Source: Coprococcus_A sp051877705
GTDB lineage: Bacteria; Bacillota; Clostridia; Lachnospirales; Lachnospiraceae
Assembly (NCBI GenBank): GCA_051877705.1
Contig: JBJEJD010000039.1
Location: forward strand, 1-64,000
DNA length: 64,000 bases
Direction: 5' to 3'
Shown: positions 1 to 8,582 of the stretch, piece by piece
How positions within the stretch are numbered: the first letter of the stretch is position 1
How the letters are laid out: every line of letters starts with the position of its first letter
Program-made: the position numbers and the translations under genes
The notes under the pieces: generated by a model
What the model saw: the letters and a program-made list of their open reading frames with translations, nothing else
What the model was told of the DNA's origin: nothing
Database searches by the model: none

Positions 1-41
1 AATGACTGATGCATCAAAAAGTATTTTTCAGGAGGATATTT

Positions 42-1205
42 ATGACCCATTTACTGCTTCTAATTATATACATATCATTCATCAGCCTCGGCCTGCCGGA
101 TTCTCTGCTTGGATCTGCATGGCCCTCCATATATCCGGCATTTAACGTACCCGTTTCCTATGCCGGCATAATTTCCATGATCATCTCTGCCGGGACCATC
201 TTTTCGAGTCTACAGAGTGACCGTCTGACCAGGAGGCTTGGCAGCGGCAAAGTGACTGCTATCAGCGTTGCCACAACGGCCCTGGCGCTTTTTGGATTCT
301 CCATCAGCCACTCTTTCTGGCAGCTTTGTCTGTGGGCCATTCCTTATGGTCTCGGTGCCGGAAATGTGGACGCTTCCCTGAACAACTATGTCGCGCTGCA
401 TTTTGCCAGCCGTCACATGAGCTGGCTGCATTGTATGTGGGGTGTGGGAGCCTCCGTCGGACCTTATATTATGGGATATGCTCTGACAGGAGGACAGGAC
501 TGGCAGATGGGATATCGTTACATCGCCATTCTTCAGGTATTTTTAACAGCCATTCTTGTATTCAGTCTTCCCCTTTGGAAGAACCGTTCGGCCGCAGCGG
601 ATGGTGATACAGGCAGTTCCTCAAAACCTTTGAGTTTACATGAGATTTTCCAGATTCCGGGAGCCAAAGAAGTGCTGGTTACATTTTTCTGTTACTGTGC
701 ATTGGAACAGACTGCCGGTCTGTGGGCCAGCAGCTACATGGTTATGAAAAACGGTCTGACAACAGAAAAAGCAGCCAGTCTGGCAAGCCTTTTCTTTATT
801 GGTATTACTGTCGGCCGGGCCATCAGCGGTTTTCTGACCATGAAACTGAACGACACACAAATGATTCATCTCGGATTAACAATTATCCTCATCGGCATTG
901 CCACCATACTGCTGCCATTTGGAATCAATGCCACCATGACGGGGCTTATCCTCATCGGCCTTGGCTGCGCACCGGTCTACCCGTGCATCATCCATTCCAC
1001 GCCAGTTCATTTCGGTGCAGACAGATCTCAGGCTCTCATTGGCGTTCAGATGGCCAGCGCCTATATTGGCACACTGCTTATGCCGCCGCTGTTCGGACTC
1101 ATTGCCAACCATATCAGCATCGGCCTGTACCCGGTCTTTCTGCTGGCAATTCTTGTCTGTATGACCATCATGCATGAAAAACTTATACAAAAAACAGCCC
1201 ATTAA
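42..1205 (+). CDS. MFS transporter
   Basis: A 387-residue integral membrane protein of the major facilitator superfamily, expected to have 12 membrane helices. The loop after the second helix carries the family's basic motif (SDRLTRRLGSGK), and the opening helix has the LGLPDSLLGSAWPSI pattern common to sugar-permease-like MFS proteins of Clostridia. The start at 42 is chosen because AGGAGG lies 8 bases upstream; an in-frame ATG at 9 lacks a ribosome binding site. It converges on the M14 operon and shares a terminator with it. The substrate cannot be read from the sequence; a sugar or small metabolite is only a guess from the fold. Confidence 0.85.
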   Translation: MTHLLLLIIYISFISLGLPDSLLGSAWPSIYPAFNVPVSYAGIISMIISAGTIFSSLQSDRLTRRLGSGKVTAISVATTALALFGFSISHSFWQLCLWAIPYGLGAGNVDASLNNYVALHFASRHMSWLHCMWGVGASVGPYIMGYALTGGQDWQMGYRYIAILQVFLTAILVFSLPLWKNRSAAADGDTGSSSKPLSLHEIFQIPGAKEVLVTFFCYCALEQTAGLWASSYMVMKNGLTTEKAASLASLFFIGITVGRAISGFLTMKLNDTQMIHLGLTIILIGIATILLPFGINATMTGLILIGLGCAPVYPCIIHSTPVHFGADRSQALIGVQMASAYIGTLLMPPLFGLIANHISIGLYPVFLLAILVCMTIMHEKLIQKTAH

Positions 1206-1211
1206 TAAAAG

Positions 1212-1240
1212 AAGGCTGGCTACACAGGCCAGCCTTTTTA
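1212..1240. terminator. Bidirectional terminator between MFS gene and M14 operon
   Basis: A 9-bp perfect stem (AAGGCTGGC/GCCAGCCTT) with a 7-base loop is flanked by an A-run on the left and a T-run on the right, so it can end transcription from both converging genes. Confidence 0.85.
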
Positions 1241-1246
1241 TTTCGA

Positions 1247-2182
1247 CTACTTATGTAATTTTTTGATTACCTTGAACACCACTGTATTCTCCAATGCCAG
1301 TGGCTCATTGTGAGCAAAAAAGACAATACCATCCGTCGGTGCCACAATCTGCATGGTGACATAGCCTTCATAGGGATCAATAATCTCCGCCATGACTTCA
1401 CCCATGCGTATTGGATCATTCGGCCCTTTCAGACGTCTGAATATTCCGGCAGCATTCGTTCTGATGGAGAGCAGATCACTTTCCTCAATAACGCTGGCAA
1501 TATAGCCGCTGTGACCAAAATACTTGATAATACCCATTCTCGTCAGGAAACGCATAACCGATGCCACAGCCTGATCGGCGGATGTCACATCGATTCTGTC
1601 TGTAGCGTTGGTATAAACAGAAAAGGCGTTTGTCTCCCATATCTGCCAGTTATAATTGAGAGTTGTTGTATCATAAGGTCTCGGTTTACGGATAACTACA
1701 TAAGGCAGCCCAAAGAGATTGGCCAGACTTGGATTCTGATAACCTGTATCCATCATACGCACATGGGGAATAAAATCCCCCTGCATGTAAAAACTGGCAA
1801 ACTGAATACCATAACTGTAATCCTTAATATTTTCAAAGACACCGGCAGCAATTCTCTGGGTTGTCTCCCCTTCATTGTATCCGGGAAACATACGGTTGAT
1901 ATCTGTATTATCCGCTGGCCAAAAGCGTCTGCCAATATTCATGGAAAAATGATTGACACTCGGTATAACCAGTATTTCCTTGCCGGAACTGATGCAGCCC
2001 CGTCTTTCAAGCTCCTTAAGCGTATTGATGATCTGTGAACATATGTATAACTGCTGTACCTCATTGCCTCTGAGCGCACCAACAATACATGCTGATTTTT
2101 CTCCTTTTCCAAAACGGTATCCGTGAACCCTCAATTCATCGCGGTACGGAGCCTGCAGTCTGAAAAGAATTTCCTTTGTCAT
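1247..2182 (-). CDS. Degenerate M14 AstE/AspA-family protein
   Basis: 311 residues of the succinylglutamate desuccinylase/aspartoacylase (M14) fold, paralogous to the gene just upstream. Set against that neighbour, the zinc-binding HxxE motif has Arg38 in place of His (ALRGNE; Glu41 kept), the second zinc His is Ala129, and the catalytic Glu position is Arg165. The substrate-side NRMFPG motif (residues 96-101) is intact. This suggests a non-catalytic subunit or binding protein rather than an active hydrolase; that is inference from my own hand alignment. The ATG overlaps the upstream stop (ATGA), with GGGAGG upstream, so translation is probably coupled. Last gene of a five-gene operon. Confidence 0.8.
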   Translation of the reverse strand: MTKEILFRLQAPYRDELRVHGYRFGKGEKSACIVGALRGNEVQQLYICSQIINTLKELERRGCISSGKEILVIPSVNHFSMNIGRRFWPADNTDINRMFPGYNEGETTQRIAAGVFENIKDYSYGIQFASFYMQGDFIPHVRMMDTGYQNPSLANLFGLPYVVIRKPRPYDTTTLNYNWQIWETNAFSVYTNATDRIDVTSADQAVASVMRFLTRMGIIKYFGHSGYIASVIEESDLLSIRTNAAGIFRRLKGPNDPIRMGEVMAEIIDPYEGYVTMQIVAPTDGIVFFAHNEPLALENTVVFKVIKKLHK

Positions 2183-3117
2183 TTCATGATACCTCCCAGA
2201 ATTCTAGCAATCAACGATCCCTCATAGACAACAGGATATTCACGCAGTGTAAACACCTCACCATCCACCGGTGAGTCGATATGCTGCAGGACTTTACCGG
2301 TCAGCGGTTCCACAATATCACCGATTGGCTCTCCTTTTCTCACATTTTTCCAGTGTCCCACCGTTGGAATAAAGATGCCCGATGTCTCCGCATTAATAAA
2401 GCTCACCTCTCCATCCATTGATATAACAGGTTCTCGCGGCTCCGTCGCATATCCATCCCAGATACCCAATTCTTTCATCAGTGTAAAGATTCCCTCCACC
2501 AGCTGGTCACAATAATGCCGGGTAATGCGCATGCCAACCCCCATTTCCACAACCAGCGTCGGAACCCCCCGCATATTCATGGTATGAGCCAGCGTTGCCT
2601 CAAGAACCGTAGCTGCAGAATGCACCCAAATGAAATCCACATTCAGAAATTTTGCCAGCGGTACCAGTTTCTCAGCTGTAACCTCACTGATTCGTACCTG
2701 GGGAATCTCTTTCAAAAAAATATTACTTGAATGAATATCAATACACAGATCCGCTCCTTCGATATCCTCTACGATTTCAGATGCAATAAATTCTGCCATG
2801 CTGCCATCTTTATTGCCCGGAAAAATCCGATTCATATCCAGATCAAATTTCGGAATTCCCCTTGTGATGGAATCCACACCAAGAGGATTCAGCGCCGGAT
2901 AAATGTCCACAATCCCCTTCAGACATTCCATACTCTCCTGTATACGGCGATTGACCTCATAACAGACAAACTGACCCTCCAGCTCATCCCCATGGGTTCC
3001 CGTAACAATACATATTCTTTTTTCTTTGCCGGTCAGATGCTCCGGCTCCAGTCTGTTCTTTTTGATACTCAGCAATTCATCCACCGGAAGAGCAGATGAT
3101 ACGACTGTTTCAATCAT
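2179..3117 (-). CDS. M14 AstE/AspA-family zinc deacylase, catalytic residues intact
   Basis: 312 residues. Members of this family hydrolyse N-acyl amino acids or related amides with one zinc ion. Visible active-site pieces are THGDE (His42, Glu45), NRIFPG (residues 96-101), DIHSS (His129) and VVEMG (Glu191), followed by a C-terminal beta-rich domain. The start at 3117 is preferred over an ATG at 3144 because GGAGG sits 8 bases before it. It follows the transglutaminase gene by 27 bases and overlaps the degenerate paralogue by 4. In this operon it could remove an acyl or amide group from the product of the ATP-grasp enzyme, but the substrate is unknown. Confidence 0.85.
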   Translation of the reverse strand: MIETVVSSALPVDELLSIKKNRLEPEHLTGKEKRICIVTGTHGDELEGQFVCYEVNRRIQESMECLKGIVDIYPALNPLGVDSITRGIPKFDLDMNRIFPGNKDGSMAEFIASEIVEDIEGADLCIDIHSSNIFLKEIPQVRISEVTAEKLVPLAKFLNVDFIWVHSAATVLEATLAHTMNMRGVPTLVVEMGVGMRITRHYCDQLVEGIFTLMKELGIWDGYATEPREPVISMDGEVSFINAETSGIFIPTVGHWKNVRKGEPIGDIVEPLTGKVLQHIDSPVDGEVFTLREYPVVYEGSLIARILGGIMK

Positions 3118-3144
3118 TGCTGTTGCCTCCGTTCTATTTCCCAT

Positions 3145-3915
3145 CTATACTTCTTCTACTTTGACCGATACGGTCTGTTCCTGCTTTGCATTGCCATAGA
3201 AGGAACCTCTGATGACCGCGCAGTCATTGTAATCTCTGCCATGTGATAATTTGATATAAGTCTCATCAACCATCAGATTGTTGGTCGGATCCAGTCCATA
3301 CCAGTATCCATTGCACATGATTTCCACCCAGGCATGGGTCACACCTTCACCAATCATAAAGCCGGCCACATATCTGGCACCAATGCCATCCAGATGACAT
3401 AGAGCAATTAATATATGGGAATAGTCCTGACAGACTCCCTGCCCCAGAACCATGGCCTGTTCAGCCGTTGTGTGAACATCCGTCACACCCTGGACATATT
3501 TAAAATCACTATACAGACAATTCATCAGATACAATGCTCTCGACAGCTCATCTCCTCCCTGTGGGCGATGAGCCTGATAAAAGGCCCATAATGCAGCGGA
3601 GGTGCCCGTATATCCGGATGCATACTTATAGCACGGATGCCATCCGGTCCTTTTTCGGCTATGATCCACCTGTACCACACCGGATACCTCGAAACCAAAC
3701 TCCCGGTGCGGATAGAGTATCTCACCTTTCTGTACAAAATTGTCAAAATTGTCTTTTGTTGTTACAATTCCCGCCTGAGGCCAGACCTTATAATTCAGTT
3801 CAATGGTCTTCTGCCTTGCTTCCTGTCTCGGAAGACAGCGCAGAGTAAAATAATGTGTTACAATATCATTGGAGAAAATCTGGCTTGTGCGATAGACAAA
3901 CCGAAGCTTCTTCAT
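3145..3915 (-). CDS. Transglutaminase-like cysteine protease family protein
   Basis: 256 residues with an N-terminal beta domain (about 1-90) and a C-terminal transglutaminase-like core. The Cys-His-Asp triad is visible: Cys162 in GVCQDYSH, His194 in THAWVE and Asp209 in GLDPTNN. The start codon overlaps the alpha-E stop codon by one base (TAATG) and GGAGG lies 10 bases upstream inside the alpha-E coding end. This is the third partner of the conserved ATP-grasp/alpha-E/transglutaminase trio known from Mycobacterium tuberculosis (Rv2411c-Rv2409c). Family knowledge suggests cleavage or transfer at amide bonds; the target is not known. No signal peptide is seen, so it is probably cytoplasmic. 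Confidence 0.88.
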   Translation of the reverse strand: MKKLRFVYRTSQIFSNDIVTHYFTLRCLPRQEARQKTIELNYKVWPQAGIVTTKDNFDNFVQKGEILYPHREFGFEVSGVVQVDHSRKRTGWHPCYKYASGYTGTSAALWAFYQAHRPQGGDELSRALYLMNCLYSDFKYVQGVTDVHTTAEQAMVLGQGVCQDYSHILIALCHLDGIGARYVAGFMIGEGVTHAWVEIMCNGYWYGLDPTNNLMVDETYIKLSHGRDYNDCAVIRGSFYGNAKQEQTVSVKVEEV

Positions 3916-4598
3916 TAAAACCGTTCCTCCAGTAAATGATTGATACAACTGATCGCATCAAATCTGGAAATCTGCTCGTCACTGTCTGCATCTATAATAT
4001 CCAGAAGATGTAACATACTCTCCCTCTTATATTGCAGATGACTTTTATTCAGACGGTTGCTCAGCTTCGAATATTCTTTCAGTTTTTTATCATATGGCAT
4101 TGAAAATCTAAAATACAGATCCAGCCGTTCCTGATACCGGCCAACTTTAATAACATTCCTTGACTCCTCATCATCCACATAGTCATCCATACATCCCCAG
4201 AAAGCCATGAGATAATCCAGAACTCTCTGCATTTCCAAAAGAGGCGCATGTTCTTTGTAGCCTTCTTTAAGAATATTGAGTGCCATTTCCAGATAGGATA
4301 ATGTCTCCGAACTAATGGTATCCCTGATCACGATGGCATTATCATGAGCCCTTGTAAGATTGGATACCATGGAATTCGGATCCGATGCATCAAAAATATA
4401 ATTTCTGCTGAAAATATCCTTGTTGCCATAAATATCCGGAATTCCCAGCTTCTCACAATATTTCTGATAAGCCGCCGGATCAAAATCAATCATCTGATCA
4501 TAATATTGATTAAAAAGTCTTAGTGTGGTATAGGTCCTTTCTGTATACCTTCCCAACCATAATAAATTATTTGCTTTAACTATCGAGATAATACCCAT
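3915..4598 (-). CDS. Alpha-E domain protein
   Basis: 227 residues, nearly all predicted helix, beginning with the diagnostic IVKANNLLWLGRYTERT segment. At 227 residues it is shorter than the roughly 300-residue members I know, so some C-terminal helices may be missing. It overlaps the ATP-grasp gene by 19 bases and the transglutaminase start by one base, which points to a stoichiometric complex. The domain has no proven activity; it is consistently linked to circularly permuted ATP-grasp proteins. The start at 4598 has GGAGGAGG about 12 bases upstream, inside the preceding gene. Confidence 0.85.
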   Translation of the reverse strand: MGIISIVKANNLLWLGRYTERTYTTLRLFNQYYDQMIDFDPAAYQKYCEKLGIPDIYGNKDIFSRNYIFDASDPNSMVSNLTRAHDNAIVIRDTISSETLSYLEMALNILKEGYKEHAPLLEMQRVLDYLMAFWGCMDDYVDDEESRNVIKVGRYQERLDLYFRFSMPYDKKLKEYSKLSNRLNKSHLQYKRESMLHLLDIIDADSDEQISRFDAISCINHLLEERF

Positions 4599-5893
4599 GT
4601 ATCTTTAAAGCCTCCTCCCTGCGATGAATTAACTACGAATGAATCCGGATTTCTTGAGAATCTGGTCAGTCCACATTTCCATACCTTCACCTCTTTACCA
4701 TAGAGTACAAAAGCACGCAGATCCGCTTTTCTTGGAACCATTTCACCCTTATCAATAATATCAAGATCTTTGAAATCAATGACCTCCTGGGCAATAAATC
4801 GTCTTGATTCTGTTTCAATAAGCTGCTTCATATGGGACAATCCTTCCGCGTCCAGATCTCTGCCAAACACAACACCATAACCGCCGGCCTCTGCCACATC
4901 CTTGATAACAAGATGATCTATATTCTCCAGCACATATTTTTTATCCTCCTCATAAAAAGGCAGATATGTCGGTGCATTTTTCAAAATAGGCTCTTCACTG
5001 AGATAATAACGGATCATCTTCGGCACAAAATAATAAATCCCTTTATCATCAGCCACACCGTTGCCCGGCGCGTTGATCAGCGCTACATTACCTTTTTTAT
5101 AAGCATCAAAAACATTCGGCACACCGATCAGGGATTCCGGGTTAAAAGCCATCGGATCAAGAAATTCATCCGAAAGACGGCGGTAAATAGCGCCGACCTT
5201 CTTCGGATGGCCGGAATAGTCCTTATAATAAACAATATCATCCTCCACAAACAGATCCTCCGGCATGGCCAGAACAGACTTTGTTCTCTCTGCCAGATAA
5301 GAATGTTCAAAGAACGCTGCGTTATATCGACCCGGAGTCAGAATAACATTGATGCCGCCGCAGTTACAATTATCCATGGTCGCTTTCAGCAGCACTGCAT
5401 AATCTCTGTTCTCCGCCACATTATTCTCAACAAAAGTCTCAGGACTGACTCTGCGGCAGATATCCCTGGCGATCAGCGGATAAGAAGCACCGGAAGGTAT
5501 CCTCAGATTATCTTCAAGAATATACCATTCACCATCCTTACCTTCCACCAGATCAATACCGCTGATATGGGTATAAATGCCTTTTACCGGACGAACACCT
5601 TCACAAACCGGGAGATAACCGCTTGAACTGAATACAAATTCCTCTGCCACCACACCATCTTTTATGATCTTCTTCTCTCCATAAACATCATTCAAAAAGC
5701 AGTTAAGAGCTGTCACCCTCTGAATCAGACCGCGCTCAATATAGTCAAACTGTTCCTTTGGAATAATTCTCGGAATAGCATCAAATGGAAAAATCTGTTC
5801 TCTGAAAGTTCCATTTTTATAAATACCAAAGCGCACACCATAGCGCGCCATCAGACCATTTACCAAATCCATATTGTCCAATAAATTTTGCAT
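4580..5893 (-). CDS. Circularly permuted type 2 ATP-grasp protein
   Basis: 437 residues matching the Rv2411c-like family (DUF404/DUF407). Conserved stretches include FDAIPRIIP, ERGLIQRVTALNCFLNDVYG and EDNLRIPSG, then the ATP-grasp core with NAPGNGVADDK and VIKDVAEAGGYGV. ATP-grasp enzymes join a carboxylate to an amine through an acyl-phosphate, so this is probably the amide- or peptide-forming enzyme of the operon. GGGGGAG lies 7 bases before the ATG. First gene of the operon; I see only a weak -10-like AT-rich stretch upstream and no clear -35. The product is unknown. Confidence 0.88.
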   Translation of the reverse strand: MQNLLDNMDLVNGLMARYGVRFGIYKNGTFREQIFPFDAIPRIIPKEQFDYIERGLIQRVTALNCFLNDVYGEKKIIKDGVVAEEFVFSSSGYLPVCEGVRPVKGIYTHISGIDLVEGKDGEWYILEDNLRIPSGASYPLIARDICRRVSPETFVENNVAENRDYAVLLKATMDNCNCGGINVILTPGRYNAAFFEHSYLAERTKSVLAMPEDLFVEDDIVYYKDYSGHPKKVGAIYRRLSDEFLDPMAFNPESLIGVPNVFDAYKKGNVALINAPGNGVADDKGIYYFVPKMIRYYLSEEPILKNAPTYLPFYEEDKKYVLENIDHLVIKDVAEAGGYGVVFGRDLDAEGLSHMKQLIETESRRFIAQEVIDFKDLDIIDKGEMVPRKADLRAFVLYGKEVKVWKCGLTRFSRNPDSFVVNSSQGGGFKDTWVLSR

Positions 5894-5962
5894 TCCTGTT
5901 CTCCCCCTTATCCTTATATATTCAGATTTACGATCCCTCTGCCATCAGATTCACCGTTTAAA

Positions 5963-5995
5963 AAAAGAAAAAGGCGCCTTGCATAAGGCGCCTTT
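5963..5995 (-). terminator. Terminator of the acyl-CoA ligase-Fn3 gene
   Basis: A perfect stem AAGGCGCC/GGCGCCTT (5971-5993) is followed on the minus strand by a run of T residues (TTTTTCTTTTTTT). It separates the ligase gene from the ATP-grasp operon, which therefore needs its own promoter. Confidence 0.85.
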
Positions 5996-6044
5996 ACCAT
6001 TTGATATATAATATCATATACCTGTTCTTTTCACTTGTCAATCA

Positions 6045-8315
6045 TCAATTATTCCATAATTTCTCAATCTTTGGAGCTGCAAGATACATCTGTGCAGCAA
6101 CATTTGTCACAGCCTTGAAATCTGCAACCTGCGGTGCCACATAATAGCAATAACGCGCACCATTTTCTACAGCTGCATCTACATAAGTAGTCGTATCCTT
6201 AACAACTGCAATTCTTGTATAACTGCTTTCATTGAATTTCTTACGGTAAATTCTATATTCACTTGCTTCATTTACCTTCGTCCATTCAATTTCAATACCA
6301 TTTGATGAATTGCTGAGTTCAACCGTTGTATGAATAATCGATTCTGTCTCTGACCAGCCTGAATAATATGTACTTGAGCCGGATGAATTGAAAGCACGTA
6401 CTCTTACATAGTAGCGTTCTCCCTTTTTAAGTCCGCCTATTACTTTCTGAAGCTTTTGTGTAGACGGAACATCAATGGATTTGCATTCGTCAAATGTGCT
6501 GTTGGTACTGTAACAAATCTGATATCCGGATGCCATCTCATTCTGCGACCAGACAACTTTCATCTTTCCAGTTCCTTTTTCAGCTAATCTTTCAACAATG
6601 GCTGCTGTCAGTTCTTTTCTGTTCGTCTTGAAATGGAAATATGGTCTTTCTTTAATGACAGTAATTTCAACCGGATATTCATATTTCTCCAGAGCTGCAA
6701 GAATATTCGGTCTTACTTCATCCAGAGTCCTGCCTTCATCCAGAATCACAAATAAATATGGTACAAAATAACCCTCATGATCCTGATCCGGTACACAACA
6801 GAAGAAACCATCCTTCACACCGTCTGCCTCTACAACACGACTCTCCATTCTCATCATAAACAGATAGCCGCCGCCAAAACGTTCTGCCAGTCCACGCCCA
6901 AGGACATGAACAATCCCCTGCTCTGTAATATATCCATAGTCTCCTGTATGCAGCCATACCTGACCATCCGGATGAGGAATCAGCGTATTCTCTGTCATTT
7001 CTTCACCCATATAGCCACTGTATCCAAGCATTTTTGAAGGCCCGTTCATACAGATCTCGCCAATCTCTCCGTAATTCTTCTCCTCCAAAGTAGCCGGATC
7101 AAAAGCAGACAGTACCGTTGCAGGCAATGGCATTCCCACACATCCGTCCTTTAAAGGGAACAATGGATTCGGCAAAGTAAAGCATGACCCGCCTTCACTC
7201 TGACCATATCCGGCACTGATTTTCTGCAGACAGTTATGTTTGTGGAAAAATTCTTCCGCTTCACGGTATTTCCTTTCACTCATCTGCTCTGCACCCGGTC
7301 CGATACTTCTCAAATGCGACATATCATAGTCTTCCGGAATCCTGCTGCTCTTCATCATGATATCACACATCATCGGAATCATGGCCCAGTAATTCGGCTT
7401 CAGTTCCATAAATCTTATATCAATATCATCTATCGGACAGAATGGATCAAGAATAACTCTCAGGCCAGTTGACCATGGAAAGATGGTCATTGCAACTGTT
7501 ACTGCAACAAGTGCCGGTGTTAATCCCGAAATCCACCAGGATTCCTGTATATCAGATGGCTGTACAAAAATAGACATCTGATAGGCAACCGCTACCATAC
7601 TGGCACCTGAATGAATGACTAATTTTGAAATACCTGTTGAACCACTGGTATAGGCACCAAATAATGGTCTGGAAGAATCAGATGCTACGGCATAATCGCC
7701 AACAAAATTTCTGCCCAGATTCATGAACTCATCCCATGTAAGATCGCCCTCTGTCATCCCTGTCTTAGCCGGATAACGAGACTCAATCTCCTTAATAATA
7801 TAATCCGGGATCCTGCTCTTATCTGCGTAATCATAAGGAGAAACCTTGATCATACGGGTCATCGGCGTCGTCGTCCGGAATAATTCTTCATCCTCTTTTG
7901 AAAGATAATCATGTACAAAAGCTGTTGATGCCTTTGATTTACGAATGGCAAAGCAAAGCTCTTCCGGTATATCATCACGGCAGATCAACGCAGCGCCAAT
8001 TCTCTCAGCTGCTAAAAGCAGAATGTAATGTGACGGAACCCCCTGTAAGAACACAGGAATTCTGTCTCCTTCTTTAAAACCGATAACTTTCAGGGCCTTT
8101 GCGGCAATTTCTACTTCCTGCCAGAATTCTTTCCATGTAAATCTATTTCCATAATACTCGAATGCATCTTTACTTTCATCCGGATTTTTCATCTTCAGAA
8201 AAGCTTCCAATGTCATTTTAGGAACTTCCAGATTTTGAAATGCCTCAGGATAAAACTTAAGCCACGGTTTGTCAACACTCGCCTTTCCTGTCAGCTTTAC
8301 AGCATTTAAATTCAT
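6045..8315 (-). CDS. AMP-forming acyl-CoA ligase fused to two Fn3-like domains
   Basis: 756 residues. Residues 1 to about 580 are an adenylate-forming ligase that activates a carboxylic acid with ATP for transfer to CoA: the P-loop is TSGSTG (223-228), followed by GYGQSEGG, LHTGDYG and a C-terminal FKTNRKEL segment. After residue about 583 come two fibronectin-III-like repeats (about 583-661 and 664-730) with GYQICYS, YYVRVRAFN and YRIYRKK strands, ending in a short tail. There is no signal peptide, which is odd because such Fn3 repeats are typical of exported Lachnospiraceae proteins. The start at 8315 follows GTAGGTAAAG. A consensus promoter lies upstream. Substrate unknown. Confidence 0.85.
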   Translation of the reverse strand: MNLNAVKLTGKASVDKPWLKFYPEAFQNLEVPKMTLEAFLKMKNPDESKDAFEYYGNRFTWKEFWQEVEIAAKALKVIGFKEGDRIPVFLQGVPSHYILLLAAERIGAALICRDDIPEELCFAIRKSKASTAFVHDYLSKEDEELFRTTTPMTRMIKVSPYDYADKSRIPDYIIKEIESRYPAKTGMTEGDLTWDEFMNLGRNFVGDYAVASDSSRPLFGAYTSGSTGISKLVIHSGASMVAVAYQMSIFVQPSDIQESWWISGLTPALVAVTVAMTIFPWSTGLRVILDPFCPIDDIDIRFMELKPNYWAMIPMMCDIMMKSSRIPEDYDMSHLRSIGPGAEQMSERKYREAEEFFHKHNCLQKISAGYGQSEGGSCFTLPNPLFPLKDGCVGMPLPATVLSAFDPATLEEKNYGEIGEICMNGPSKMLGYSGYMGEEMTENTLIPHPDGQVWLHTGDYGYITEQGIVHVLGRGLAERFGGGYLFMMRMESRVVEADGVKDGFFCCVPDQDHEGYFVPYLFVILDEGRTLDEVRPNILAALEKYEYPVEITVIKERPYFHFKTNRKELTAAIVERLAEKGTGKMKVVWSQNEMASGYQICYSTNSTFDECKSIDVPSTQKLQKVIGGLKKGERYYVRVRAFNSSGSSTYYSGWSETESIIHTTVELSNSSNGIEIEWTKVNEASEYRIYRKKFNESSYTRIAVVKDTTTYVDAAVENGARYCYYVAPQVADFKAVTNVAAQMYLAAPKIEKLWNN

Positions 8316-8374
8316 TTCTTTACCTACTCTTTCGCATATATTTCTTAAACTTAATGTAAACACACAACAACGAA

Positions 8375-8403
8375 ATTATACTGCTCTCACAATTCTTTGT
8401 CAA
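8375..8403 (-). promoter_or_regulatory. Consensus promoter of the acyl-CoA ligase gene
   Basis: TTGACA (8403-8398) and TATAAT (8380-8375) on the minus strand are separated by 17 bases. This is a perfect housekeeping-type promoter, so a strong basal level or a repressor is likely. Confidence 0.85.
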
Positions 8404-8582
8404 CGTCCCTAAACCCAAATAAAAAAGATTCACTGTGATGCATTTTTTTCATAAATTGCGAAACATGAAACATGAATTGAATTTTCATTTACTTTCCAAT
8501 CAATATATGTTATAGTTTAAAATAATTAATGAATAGATTTAGTTATATTAATAATTCGCCAATTCTGAATACCGGAGGACTT

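Noticed and set aside
6045..6600. Frameshift or split gene at the ligase-Fn3 junction
   Set aside because: The frame is open and continuous with no internal stop or ribosome binding site; an assembly chimera cannot be fully excluded without reads.
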